Below the pieces are notes generated by a model. That model had not been told where the DNA came from, searched no databases, and was given only the letters and a program-made list of their open reading frames with translations. From NCBI GenBank assembly GCA_020849625.1, contig JADLFV010000044.1:1-40137 (forward strand): a stretch of DNA of 40,137 nt, read 5' to 3'. Positions 7,818-15,070 of the stretch are shown here, one piece after another. The position numbers were made by a program, and so were the translations under genes. Origin of the DNA: Phycisphaeraceae bacterium (lineage in GTDB: Bacteria; Planctomycetota; Phycisphaerae; Phycisphaerales; Phycisphaeraceae). Position 1 is the stretch's first letter, and every line of letters begins with the position of its first letter.

Positions 7818-7931
7818 GTGGTGTAGCTCCCTGCCCCAGCGTGCACGATGCAATCACGTGAAGCACGTTGTAATGCGCTTCACCGCCGATCGCAAGTGGA
7901 TTGCATGTAGCGCATCCCATGTTGCTGTATC

Positions 7932-7996
7932 GGGTGCCACGGCCGCGCGCCGGCCGTGCGATGGACCAGACACTGCCGCACGCGGCAGTGGCACCC
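7932..7996 (+). repeat. Double-hairpin element, family 2, copy 1
   Basis: Terminal GGGTGCCAC (7932-7940) and GTGGCACCC (7988-7996) are inverted. Inside lie two perfect hairpins, CACGGCCG/CGGCCGTG (7938-7958) and CACTGCCGC/GCGGCAGTG (7971-7990). Outer arms CGCATCCC (7911-7918) and GGGATGCG (8020-8027) extend the symmetry. Three more copies occur at 13888, 19097 and 24246. Confidence 0.85.
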
Positions 7997-8045
7997 AAGG
8001 ACAAGCGGCTCATTCATGCGGGATGCGGACTGAGGGCGCCTGCGA

Positions 8046-8804
8046 TCACTCGCGGTCCCAGTCGTTCTCCTGATTGGGGAGGTTTTCGCCCAGTTCGACG
8101 TAAGGCTCCATGAAATTGGCGATCATCATCGTCGAGCCGTGGGCGTCGGCATAGACCAGGTTCAACTGGTTTCTGCCGGCATGCCGGGCTGAGGGCGTGA
8201 AACCACCGGCGAGACTGAAGCTGTCCACGACCACATAAGCGCCCTGATTGCTGCGCGTCAGCAGGTCACGCACGGAGTCCATCAGCAGGTAAGTGCGGCC
8301 GGGCTTGGCGATGTGCTCAGCCCGCGCCGGCTGCCAGGAATAGGCAGGGAACGCGATCCCGGGCACGTAGAAACTGGAGCCGATGTTCTTGTAGTTGTAC
8401 CCGAAGTGCGAGGCGTTGAGATTAGTCTTCTCGTTGCCCGGAGGCGGCACGGGCAGACTGTTGCCATCGGTGAAGGAGGGACAGGTCAGCAGCGGAGCGG
8501 CCCCGGGCAGATACTTGAAGCGCTGCAGGGCGTTGGCCCAGTTCATGGTGTGCAGGTGCTGGCCGTGCGGCGAACCGGGAGCTGCCGAAGGGCCCGCATA
8601 GTAGTAGCAGGGGAACGACTGGTCGTTGTCCGCCTGGTAGGCGACCATGGCCAGGGCGACCTGGCGCTGGGCGCTGAGGCACTGCAACGTGCGCCCGCTC
8701 TCGCGCGCCGCCCGCAGGGCCGGCAGCAGCAGCGCGATCAACAGCGCGATGATGGAGATCACCACCAGCAGTTCGATCAGCGTAAATGCGTGGCGATGTG
8801 GCAT
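8046..8804 (-). CDS. Pseudopilin-like protein, prepilin cleavage motif and H-X9-DG-type tail
   Basis: This 252-residue protein starts with a type IV prepilin-like leader: [19 protein letters not shown] (about residues 4-22), with the conserved Phe-Thr-Leu-Ile-Glu after the cleavage site and one hydrophobic helix. The rest is a periplasmic domain ending in [14 protein letters not shown], the position of the H-X9-DG motif of the large planctomycete pseudopilin-like families. Such proteins are very numerous in planctomycetes and their role is mostly unknown. Start at ATG 8804 fits the leader length and has GGGAA 10 nt upstream; ATG 8819 is possible. The frame continues upstream through the next gene only by chance. 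It lies downstream of the PepSY-like gene, separated by a hairpin. Confidence 0.9.
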   Translation of the reverse strand: MPHRHAFTLIELLVVISIIALLIALLLPALRAARESGRTLQCLSAQRQVALAMVAYQADNDQSFPCYYYAGPSAAPGSPHGQHLHTMNWANALQRFKYLPGAAPLLTCPSFTDGNSLPVPPPGNEKTNLNASHFGYNYKNIGSSFYVPGIAFPAYSWQPARAEHIAKPGRTYLLMDSVRDLLTRSNQGAYVVVDSFSLAGGFTPSARHAGRNQLNLVYADAHGSTMMIANFMEPYVELGENLPNQENDWDRE

Positions 8805-8817
8805 GGCAACATTTCCC

Positions 8818-8847
8818 ATATAGCCCCGGCCTTGGCCGAGGCTATGT
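8818..8847 (-). terminator. Hairpin between the PepSY-like and pseudopilin-like genes
   Basis: ATAGCC and GGCCTTGGCC-type arms form a long stem (ATATAGCCCCGGCC with GGCCGAGGCTATGT). It lies 30 nt after the stop at 8878 and just before the start at 8804. There is no U-tract, so it may be an attenuating or RNA-stabilising hairpin rather than a terminator. Confidence 0.45.
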
Positions 8848-8877
8848 GATGTTTCCGCCAAGTGGCGGGACAACGGT

Positions 8878-9825
8878 TTATTCGCGCTTGACTGCGGTCC
8901 GGAAGAAGCCGACCGTGATGGTCTGGTTGCCGCTTTCTTCCCGGGCCAGCACTTCAAACGTGTAGGGTGTGTCGTACTCCAGGAAATCCGCGGGAATGTG
9001 CAACTGGGTGGCCGTGGGCGCCAGGTTCTTGACGTCCAGCACGCGCAGCGGATCCTCACGCTCCACGATGACCTGGTAACTGGCGATCTTGATGCCACGC
9101 GGCTCGGTGACCGGCTGCCAACTGATGACCGCCTGCTGCGGATCGACCACCGAATGAGCGGCGGGCGAAACCAAGGGCGCAGCCGGGACCATGTGCGTGA
9201 AGCGCGTCTTGCTCTCGAACTTCTCGCCCTTGACGGTCTGGCCCACAAACTCGTATTCGCCTTCCGGATACATCTTCAGCAGTTCGGCGAAAGGCAGAAC
9301 GTCGAACGAAGGCTCGCTGCTCTCGAAGAACAGCTCCGTGATGCCGATGTTCTTGGCAGCGTTGTCCGTGTTGAACCGGTAGATCATCGCTCCGGCGGGA
9401 TTGTAAATTTCGATCCAGTCCCAGCCGGCCCCGTCGAGAAACACCTGCACGCCTGCATCCTTGTCGCTGGCGTTGTACTCGATGAAGAACTCAACTTCCT
9501 CCAGTTGCGCTTTCTGGGCGCCCGCGGCCCCTTCGTGGGTCTTGTCCAGAACTTTGCCGTCGGGAGCGAACAGGACGTCATATTCCTGGCCGTCCACAAT
9601 CATCTCGATTTCGTAATGCACGATCTTGCCGTTCTCGGTGAATTGGCCGATGTCAACCAGCCTGCCAGTCCCGACCGTCTCGAGGATGGCGTTCTTGACT
9701 GGTGCAGGAACCTTGTCAATGCCGACCTTCGTCTCATTAGACTGCGACCACGCCACCGAGCACAGCACACCCAGCACCATGACGACGCTCATCATCATCA
9801 CCGACCGCCATGTCACAGCACGCAT
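8878..9825 (-). CDS. Secreted PepSY-like and fibronectin-III-like protein
   Basis: This 315-residue protein has a signal peptide ([17 protein letters not shown], cleavage near AWSQS). Residues about 33-95 read like a PepSY-like domain ([14 protein letters not shown], then [19 protein letters not shown] and FAPDGKVL). The middle (about 105-205) is acidic with Trp-rich segments. Residues about 220-312 resemble a fibronectin type III or Ig-like domain ([38 protein letters not shown]). A periplasmic or surface binding role is an inference; no catalytic motif is seen. Start at ATG 9825 fits the signal peptide. The pseudopilin-like gene follows on the same strand. Confidence 0.8.
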   Translation of the reverse strand: MRAVTWRSVMMMSVVMVLGVLCSVAWSQSNETKVGIDKVPAPVKNAILETVGTGRLVDIGQFTENGKIVHYEIEMIVDGQEYDVLFAPDGKVLDKTHEGAAGAQKAQLEEVEFFIEYNASDKDAGVQVFLDGAGWDWIEIYNPAGAMIYRFNTDNAAKNIGITELFFESSEPSFDVLPFAELLKMYPEGEYEFVGQTVKGEKFESKTRFTHMVPAAPLVSPAAHSVVDPQQAVISWQPVTEPRGIKIASYQVIVEREDPLRVLDVKNLAPTATQLHIPADFLEYDTPYTFEVLAREESGNQTITVGFFRTAVKRE

Positions 9826-9946
9826 GTTCTTCGCCTTTCAATTGTGTGGTGCGTTTGCATTGGGGGACGCACGTGTCCCGCCTACGGGACCTATTGTACC
9901 TGACGCCAAACCATGCCCATCCGAGCATCGCACCACCCCGCAGCAG

Positions 9947-10035
9947 AAAAAGGTACCAGGAACCTTTTTTTCATTTGCTTCATTTTTCAGCTTAAAAAGA
10001 CACAAAACAGAAAAAAGGTTCCAGGAACCTTTTTT
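9947..10035 (-). repeat. Palindrome doublet, family 1, copy C (possible terminator)
   Basis: Two A-stem-T palindromes lie at 10011-10035 (perfect GGTTCCAGGAACC core) and 9947-9971, about 64 bp apart. Read on the minus strand the element starts 12 nt after the PEP-CTERM gene stop, in the same orientation relative to its gene as copies B and D. Confidence 0.88.
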
Positions 10036-10047
10036 CGGCCCGGCGCT

Positions 10048-11043
10048 TTATACGGGCTTGCTGCGACGCAGGAGAGCGGGGGCGAGCAGGCTCAGCAGCA
10101 GCAGGCTCGCCGGTTCGGGGATGGCCAGGCCCGCCAGCGCCAGAGCTTCATCGAATGACACGTCGGTGCTGGTGCCGAAGCCCCAGTTGTCGCCGAGAAT
10201 CTGCAGGTCCGCGAGGTTGACCGTGCCGTCGAGGGTGAAGTCGGCGGCCGCCCACGAGCCGGTGCTCGACTGCCAGTTATCGCCGAGGATTTGCAGGTCC
10301 GCGAGGTTGACCAGGCCGTCGCCGTTGGCGTCGCCGGGGTGCAGGCTGGACTGGAAGCTGACCACGACGTTGTCGGTGTAGCCGACTGTAGAGTTGGTGC
10401 CGCCCTGTCCGAAGAGGACGCCGTTGATCTGGGTAGCGGAAGTACCGGTCAGGTAGGGCAACAGCACCGGGCTGCCGCCGCCGGCGGTGAGCGTGAACTC
10501 ATCAGTGCCCAGCACGTATTCCAGGACGTAGTGCTGCCACTGGCCGATGGTGTGGGTCAAGCCGGTGTCAATCCAAGCGGCCTTGTAGGCGTACACCTTG
10601 CCGTCGGAACCGGTGCGGACCCAGGCGGTCATGTTCAGCGAGTCGAGGGTGATGCCGCCGCTGGAGTTGCCGAACAGGCCGAAGGCGTTGTCGGTGCTGG
10701 CGTCGAGCCGCGCATCTAATTCGAGGCGCACGATGCCGGCCCCGTTGGCAGCCGAACTGAACATGCCGTAGTTGCGGTCCTTGCCGGTGGTGTGAAGGAT
10801 GTTGTTGCCGCCCGCTGGTGAGTCGGGGTGCGGGCTTCCCGCCAGCACGACCATCGCTTCAGGGATCGTTGGCGCTACAGTGGGGTACGAGCCGACCTGA
10901 GGCGCGTCCGGCAAGCCGGGCACGACGGTGGTGTCCTCGAAATTGTCGGCAAAGACCGTGACCTGCGACCGCGCTATCGAAGTCGAAATGACCAGTATCG
11001 CCACGGCCATCAGCCAAACTGCCAGTTTGTGATTGCATGTCAT
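10048..11043 (-). CDS. PEP-CTERM protein with dockerin-like repeats
   Basis: This 331-residue exported protein has a signal peptide (about residues 1-26, ending ARSQV), a beta-rich region that may be a LamG or concanavalin-like fold (about 27-233), then two dockerin/EF-hand-like modules (GDANGDGLVNLADLQILGDN at about 237 and LDGTVNLADLQILGDN at about 272), and a C-terminal PEP-CTERM sorting signal (IPEPASLLLLSLLAPALLRR, about 311-327). PEP-CTERM signals are processed by an exosortase at the envelope; none is in the window. Start at ATG 11043 has AAAGGAAG just upstream. The ligand of the beta-rich domain is unknown. Calcium binding by the NDG loops is expected from the dockerin family. Confidence 0.92.
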   Translation of the reverse strand: MTCNHKLAVWLMAVAILVISTSIARSQVTVFADNFEDTTVVPGLPDAPQVGSYPTVAPTIPEAMVVLAGSPHPDSPAGGNNILHTTGKDRNYGMFSSAANGAGIVRLELDARLDASTDNAFGLFGNSSGGITLDSLNMTAWVRTGSDGKVYAYKAAWIDTGLTHTIGQWQHYVLEYVLGTDEFTLTAGGGSPVLLPYLTGTSATQINGVLFGQGGTNSTVGYTDNVVVSFQSSLHPGDANGDGLVNLADLQILGDNWQSSTGSWAAADFTLDGTVNLADLQILGDNWGFGTSTDVSFDEALALAGLAIPEPASLLLLSLLAPALLRRSKPV

Positions 11044-11143
11044 CGTTTGCTTCCTTTCATCTCCATCATGGAGCCCCGACGCCACGTGTCGCCGGGAGCC
11101 TGTCGTTTGTCCTTGGATCAGTCCATAAACCATTCGCTACCCC

Positions 11144-11233
11144 AAAAAAGGTGTCAGGAACCTTTTTTGTATTTACTTCATTTTTGTGCAGTTTTTTCAC
11201 AAATTATAAAAAAAGGTGTCAGGAACCTTTTTT
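11144..11233 (-). repeat. Palindrome doublet, family 1, copy D (possible terminator)
   Basis: AAAAAAGGTGTCAGGAACC with T-runs occurs at 11208-11233 and at 11144-11168, about 65 bp apart. On the minus strand it starts 11 nt after the stop of the regulator gene ending at 11245. Both halves carry the GGTGTC variant, so its stems are less perfect than those of the other copies. Confidence 0.88.
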
Positions 11234-11244
11234 CTCTGAGCCGT

Positions 11245-12372
11245 TCACGGAGCGTCGCTGAGACTTTCCGCACCATCGAAATCAATGGGAATGGTGAAGA
11301 TCTGTTCACCCGCCAGGGGGCGTTGGCCGCGGTGCATCTGGTCGAGCAGTTCGGTGGTCAGTTCGCCGGCCCGCTGTTCGTCGAGCGTCACGCAGGCCAG
11401 CCGCCGCATCACCGCGCCGTGGCGTTCCCGCCCGCCGACCGAGACGATCGACAGGTCCTGCGGCACGCGCAGTCCGCGGCGAAGGGCCAGCAAATACGCG
11501 ATTTCCCCGATGGATTCGAAGCTGGTGAATATCGCGGTGGGTCGATCGGGCCCGCTCATGTGCTGATCGAACCATCGCTCCAGGCGCTGCTCGTAGGCGG
11601 CATAGTCGGCGTCGTTGAATAGCACGATGTCGCCGAAGTCCACGTGTCTGTCGGGTAACTCGACGCCCGCTGCATTCAGCGCGGCGCGGAAGCCCTGCTC
11701 GTATGCAAGTGAAGACCCAGCCCGCTGCGAAGCGCAGAACGCCACGCGCCGGTGGCCGCGCTTCAGAATCTGCCTGGCTGCCAGTTCGCCCACCTTCTGG
11801 GCGGGAATGATGATGCGCGGAGCGGCGACGCCTTCGATCGGCCGGTGCAGCACCACCACCGGAATGCCGCGCTGATGAAGCTGGCGGATGTGGTGGGCCG
11901 GCGATGGGCCGTGCGTGGCGGGCACGATGGCGACCCCGGCCACCGACATGTCCATCAGGCGCAGGATGGTCTCCGCCTGCACGTGCACATCGTTGTCGGT
12001 ATTGCTGGTGATGATCTGGTAACCGCAGGCGCGAGCGGACTGGTCGAAGCCCTTCTGCAGCGAGGGATAAAAGCCGGTGCTCAACTCCGGCCCGATCAGA
12101 GCGAACACGCGCAGGGCCGCGGCCGGGGCATCGCTGTGCTGCGCGTTCTCCGTCACGAAGGTGCCGGCCCGCTTACGCGAAGAAAGCAAGCCTTCGCGGC
12201 AGAGGACGCCGATGGCCTGATTGACCGCGTGATAGGTCAGGCCGGTCTCATCCATGATCTGTCGGATGGTGGGCAGGCGCTCGCCCTGGCGCAACCGGCG
12301 ACGGACCACCGCTTGGCGCAATTGCCGGGTCAGGTCGTGTCCATTACGCGGTTTGCTGTCGATCAGCAGCAT
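11245..12372 (-). CDS. Transcriptional regulator, GntR-type HTH with LacI-type ligand domain
   Basis: This 375-residue protein has an N-terminal winged helix of GntR type (about residues 8-74: LRQGERLPTIRQIMDETGL, then YHAVNQAIGVLCREGLLSSR and AGTFV), followed by a LacI/periplasmic-binding-type sensor domain (about 87-370: RVFALIGPELSTGFYPSLQKG, GVAIVPATHG, GHRRVAFCASQRAGSS, PTAIFTSFESIGEIAYLLAL, QDLSIVSVGG). This combination is the AraR-like or planctomycete GntR/LacI type, usually a repressor that responds to a sugar. Start is ATG 12372 with GGAGG about 11 nt upstream. The AT-rich upstream region has several dyads that could be its own operator. The effector is not readable. Confidence 0.9.
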   Translation of the reverse strand: MLLIDSKPRNGHDLTRQLRQAVVRRRLRQGERLPTIRQIMDETGLTYHAVNQAIGVLCREGLLSSRKRAGTFVTENAQHSDAPAAALRVFALIGPELSTGFYPSLQKGFDQSARACGYQIITSNTDNDVHVQAETILRLMDMSVAGVAIVPATHGPSPAHHIRQLHQRGIPVVVLHRPIEGVAAPRIIIPAQKVGELAARQILKRGHRRVAFCASQRAGSSLAYEQGFRAALNAAGVELPDRHVDFGDIVLFNDADYAAYEQRLERWFDQHMSGPDRPTAIFTSFESIGEIAYLLALRRGLRVPQDLSIVSVGGRERHGAVMRRLACVTLDEQRAGELTTELLDQMHRGQRPLAGEQIFTIPIDFDGAESLSDAP

Positions 12373-12463
12373 GCGGGGCCGGCCTCCGGGGGAGGGCGAT
12401 AAAATCGATATTAAATCTTAAATGATTGGCTGAGTGCATAAATATCCGAGGTATGTCGGAAAG

Positions 12464-12511
12464 TCAATAATAATTTTATTGATTCTATATCAATATATTG
12501 GTGATATTCAA
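12464..12511. promoter_or_regulatory. Cluster of operator-like dyads
   Basis: TCAATAA/TTATTGA (12464-12482, 5-nt spacer) is followed by overlapping TTGAT/ATCAA and the perfect palindrome CAATATATTG. They lie 92-140 bp upstream of the regulator start at 12372 and could bind that regulator or its neighbour. Confidence 0.4.
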
Positions 12512-12621
12512 ATGAACAGAAATGGGACGTACGCATGTTCAAGTCGTCAGCAGCATGCATTGTGATGCATCGGTCTGACGCCAAGATGTGACCGACCTGT
12601 CAGCCAGGTCGTGCTGACACT

Positions 12622-12649
12622 ATCTGCCATCTACCATCTGCCATCCGCC
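12622..12649. repeat. Four tandem heptamers (ATCTGCC family)
   Basis: ATCTGCC, ATCTACC, ATCTGCC and ATCCGCC follow each other without gaps, just downstream (17 nt) of the stop of the regulator gene that ends at 12667. The 7-bp unit length matches other repeats in the window. Confidence 0.75.
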
Positions 12650-12666
12650 ATCCATCCCCGCGTTTG

Positions 12667-13797
12667 TCACGAAGTTCGCCCCTCCACCAGTTGCGAGGGC
12701 ACGGACAGGCGATAGGGGCCGGCGGTTTCGCCCAGCAGCGCTTGTTCGATGGCGCTGCGGGCCAGGCGGCCGGCTTCGTTGACGCGCAGATCAATGGAAG
12801 TCAACGGCACCGACCAGCCATCAGGGCCAAGGTGGCGACCTGCTCCTACGATGCGCAAATCTTTTGGCACGCGCACGCTCAGGTCGTGGGCTGCCAGCAA
12901 TCCGCCGCGTGCCTGGTAGTCGGAGGCGAACAGAATGGCGTCGGGTTTCTGCTTGCCTGCCAGCAGTTGCTTGGTGGCGCGATAGCCTTCCGCTTCTTCG
13001 TAGCCGGCATGGATCAGCCAGCTATCATTGCGGCGCAGGCCGTGCAGTTCCAATGCGTCGTGGTAGGCGTCCACGAGTTGCCCGGTGCTGAAGCGCAGAG
13101 GACCGGCCGTAACCAGGGCGATTTTGCGGGCCCCGCGCAATTTGAGATGCTTGATCGTCTGCTGCACGCCGCGGGCGTAGTCGATCACCACGCAGCGGCT
13201 GTAGCCGTCGGCGATGTCGCTAAAGAGCAGCACGCACGGCAACAGTTTCTGCCGCGCGGCCGCCAGCAGGCTGAGGTTGACCGGCGACATCATGACAAGA
13301 CCATCAAGCCCGATCAGCGACGGACTGTGGCGGGGCGGTTCGTGTTGTTGGCCGTCGGCCGGCAGATCGAAGAAGCGCACCGCCACGAAGCGCGGCGTGT
13401 CGCGCAAGCCTTCCAGCAGCGGGCGCATGAAGGGGTAACCATCCGCCAGGTCGGCAAAGGCCACGCCCACGGTCAGCGTGCGGGTGGCGGCCGTGGGATC
13501 GGCCGAACCCTCGCGCACCACGGTGCCGCTGCCGGTGCGGGCGACCAGTTGCCCTTCGCGGGCCAGTTCCTGAAAAGCGCGGCGAATGGTCACTTCCCCG
13601 ATGCCCCAGCGGGCGCTTAGATCGCGCTGAGTGGGCACCTGCTCGCCCGGTTTGAGCTTGCCGGCCGCGATGGCGGCCCGCACGGCCTCGCGGACCTGCT
13701 CATACAGCGGCGGCCCGCCGTGACGGACCAGTTGCTCGCCCATCTGCTGGAACAGGGGCCAGGCGGGATGATCGGCGATGGTGCCGGCTTGCAGCAT
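12667..13797 (-). CDS. Transcriptional regulator, GntR-type HTH with LacI-type ligand domain
   Basis: This 376-residue protein has a GntR winged helix (about residues 26-94: PPLYEQVREAVRAAI, KLKPGEQVPTQRDLSARWGI, EVTIRRAFQELAREG, RTGSGTVV) and a LacI-type ligand domain (about 105-370: LTVGVAFADLADGYPFMRPL, DGLVMMSPV, GARKIALVTAG, PDAILFASDYQARGG, and VPLTSIDLRVNEAGRLA). It is probably a sugar-responsive repressor. It is divergent from the NagA-like deacetylase at 13999, the most likely target. Start at ATG 13797 sits about 10 nt below a near-consensus -10 box, so the transcript may be leaderless; the in-frame ATG at 13743 would leave the HTH intact and is the alternative. Confidence 0.9.
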   Translation of the reverse strand: MLQAGTIADHPAWPLFQQMGEQLVRHGGPPLYEQVREAVRAAIAAGKLKPGEQVPTQRDLSARWGIGEVTIRRAFQELAREGQLVARTGSGTVVREGSADPTAATRTLTVGVAFADLADGYPFMRPLLEGLRDTPRFVAVRFFDLPADGQQHEPPRHSPSLIGLDGLVMMSPVNLSLLAAARQKLLPCVLLFSDIADGYSRCVVIDYARGVQQTIKHLKLRGARKIALVTAGPLRFSTGQLVDAYHDALELHGLRRNDSWLIHAGYEEAEGYRATKQLLAGKQKPDAILFASDYQARGGLLAAHDLSVRVPKDLRIVGAGRHLGPDGWSVPLTSIDLRVNEAGRLARSAIEQALLGETAGPYRLSVPSQLVEGRTS

Positions 13798-13807
13798 TGC
13801 GGTGGTT

Positions 13808-13836
13808 ATTATATAATTGCAACATCGCAATTGCAA
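13808..13836 (-). promoter_or_regulatory. Promoter and operator of the GntR-type regulator
   Basis: Read on the minus strand, TTGCAA (13836-13831) and TATAAT (13813-13808) are separated by 17 bp. The dyad AATTGC-N6-GCAATT (13815-13832) overlaps the spacer and part of the -35, an arrangement expected for autorepression. Transcription would start near 13801, four bases before the ATG. Confidence 0.6.
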
Positions 13837-13887
13837 GAGTTCAAAGGCTAAGGACATGTGTGCGACGACAAGAGACTTCGAGCCACA

Positions 13888-13969
13888 GGGTGCCACGGTC
13901 GCGTCGTGCGGCCGTGCGATGCCACCTCGCTCTGAAACTCAACACGGCTGACACGCGGCCGTGGCACCC
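13888..13969 (+). repeat. Double-hairpin element, family 2, copy 2
   Basis: GGGTGCCACGG at 13888 and CCGTGGCACCC ending at 13969 form the inverted ends. The inner hairpins are degenerate compared with copies 1 and 3 (GTCGCGTCGTGCGGCC; GGCTGACACGCGGCC). It lies between the divergent regulator and NagA-like gene. Confidence 0.8.
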
Positions 13970-13998
13970 TTCTCACTCATGTATTACGGATTCTGAAT

Positions 13999-14931
13999 AT
14001 GCCTGCCACGGCCGACAATGCCTCCTGCGACTACCTCGACCTGCAAGTCAACGGCTATGCCGGCGTCGATTTCAACGGCGACGACCTGACTGCCGAGAGC
14101 CTGCACCACGCCTGCGAAGCGCTGCGCCGTGATGGCAATGCGGGCGTGCTGGCGACCATCATCACCGACCGCATCGACGTGATGTGCCGGCGGCTGGCGA
14201 AGCTGGTGCAACTGCGGCAGCAGGATGAGTTGGCGAAGCAGTTGATCGTGGGTCTGCACATCGAGGGGCCGTTCATCAATGAGACGCCCGGCTATCGCGG
14301 CGCGCATCCGGTCGATGCGATTCACCCGGCCAATGGCGACGAGATGCGGCAACTGCTGGAAGCCGGGGGCGGACTGACGAAACTGGTGACGCTGGCGCCG
14401 GAGAGCGATCCTGCGCTGGCGGTGACGAAGATGCTCGCCAGTCAAGGCATTATCGTCTCGGCCGGCCATTGTGATCCGACGCTCGATCAACTCGACGCAG
14501 CCATCGAGGCCGGGCTTTCCATGTGGACGCACCTGGGCAACGGCTGCCCGATGCAGATGCACCGCCACGACAACGTGGTGCAGCGGGCGCTGAGTCGGGC
14601 GGATCGCTTATGGCTGTGTTTCATCGCGGACGGCGTACACGTGCCATTCGCAGCCTTGGGCAATTACCTGAAGTTAGCGGGCGAACGGGCGATCGTGGTG
14701 ACCGATGCGATGGCGGCCGCGAGCCTGGGCCCGGGCCGGCATCGCTTGGGGCGATGGGAAGTGGATGTGAGCGAAGACCTGGCTGCCTGGGCGCCGGATC
14801 GCAGCCACCTGGTGGGCTCGGCGCTGACCATGAACCAGGCTGCGGACAATCTTCGCCGTGCTTTGGGGGCAAGTGATCAGCAGATTCAACAGTGGACATG
14901 CAGCAATCCCCGCTTGGCACTGGGCGATTGA
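13999..14931 (+). CDS. N-acetylglucosamine-6-phosphate deacetylase-like protein, short form
   Basis: This 310-residue amidohydrolase matches the NagA family: DLQVNGYAGVDFN (about 14-26), GLHIEGPFINETPGYRGAH with metal ligand Glu89, VSAGHCDPT with His157, WTHLGNGCPMQ with His178, FIADGVHVP with His214, and VVTDAM with catalytic Asp236. The family removes acetate from GlcNAc-6-phosphate in amino-sugar recycling and chitin or peptidoglycan use. Usual NagA proteins are about 380 residues; here the N- and C-terminal strands of the small beta-sandwich domain seem reduced, and THLFNAM is replaced by THLGNGC, so the substrate may differ. It starts at ATG 13999 with a weak ribosome site. It is divergent from a GntR-type regulator and followed by an epimerase. 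Confidence 0.87.
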   Translation: MPATADNASCDYLDLQVNGYAGVDFNGDDLTAESLHHACEALRRDGNAGVLATIITDRIDVMCRRLAKLVQLRQQDELAKQLIVGLHIEGPFINETPGYRGAHPVDAIHPANGDEMRQLLEAGGGLTKLVTLAPESDPALAVTKMLASQGIIVSAGHCDPTLDQLDAAIEAGLSMWTHLGNGCPMQMHRHDNVVQRALSRADRLWLCFIADGVHVPFAALGNYLKLAGERAIVVTDAMAAASLGPGRHRLGRWEVDVSEDLAAWAPDRSHLVGSALTMNQAADNLRRALGASDQQIQQWTCSNPRLALGD

Positions 14932-14958
14932 TGCGTGTTGTTTTGATAAAGAAGATCA

Positions 14959-15035
14959 GCCACGAAGACACGAAGGACACGAAGAATGGCAATGATTGAA
15001 TGAGTCTGCCTTCGTGTTCTTCGTGCCTTCGTGGC
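14959..15035. repeat. Inverted repeat with CACGAAG units
   Basis: GCCACGAAGACACGAAGGAC (from 14959) to 14984 pairs with the arm 15010-15035 that ends CGTGCCTTCGTGGC. Each arm is a run of 8-9-bp units (CACGAAGA, CACGAAGGA). It fills the gap between the NagA-like and epimerase genes and could block or punctuate read-through. Confidence 0.75.
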
Positions 15036-15070
15036 GCATTTGTTTTCAACTTTTGGCAAAGGATGGAATT

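Larger units (their letters stand above)
12373..12666. other. AT-rich intergenic region between two regulator genes
   Basis: This 294-bp gap holds a cluster of dyads at 12464-12511 and four tandem heptamers at 12622-12649. It is markedly AT-richer than the coding neighbours around 12400-12520, as expected for a promoter and operator zone of the regulator that starts at 12372. No small gene is convincing. Confidence 0.6.

Noticed and set aside
8046..9248. A single 400-codon protein reaching from the pseudopilin-like gene into the PepSY-like gene
   Set aside because: The upstream 148 codons are Arg/Ser-rich and lie out of frame inside the PepSY-like gene; the prepilin leader at 8804 sets the real N-terminus.
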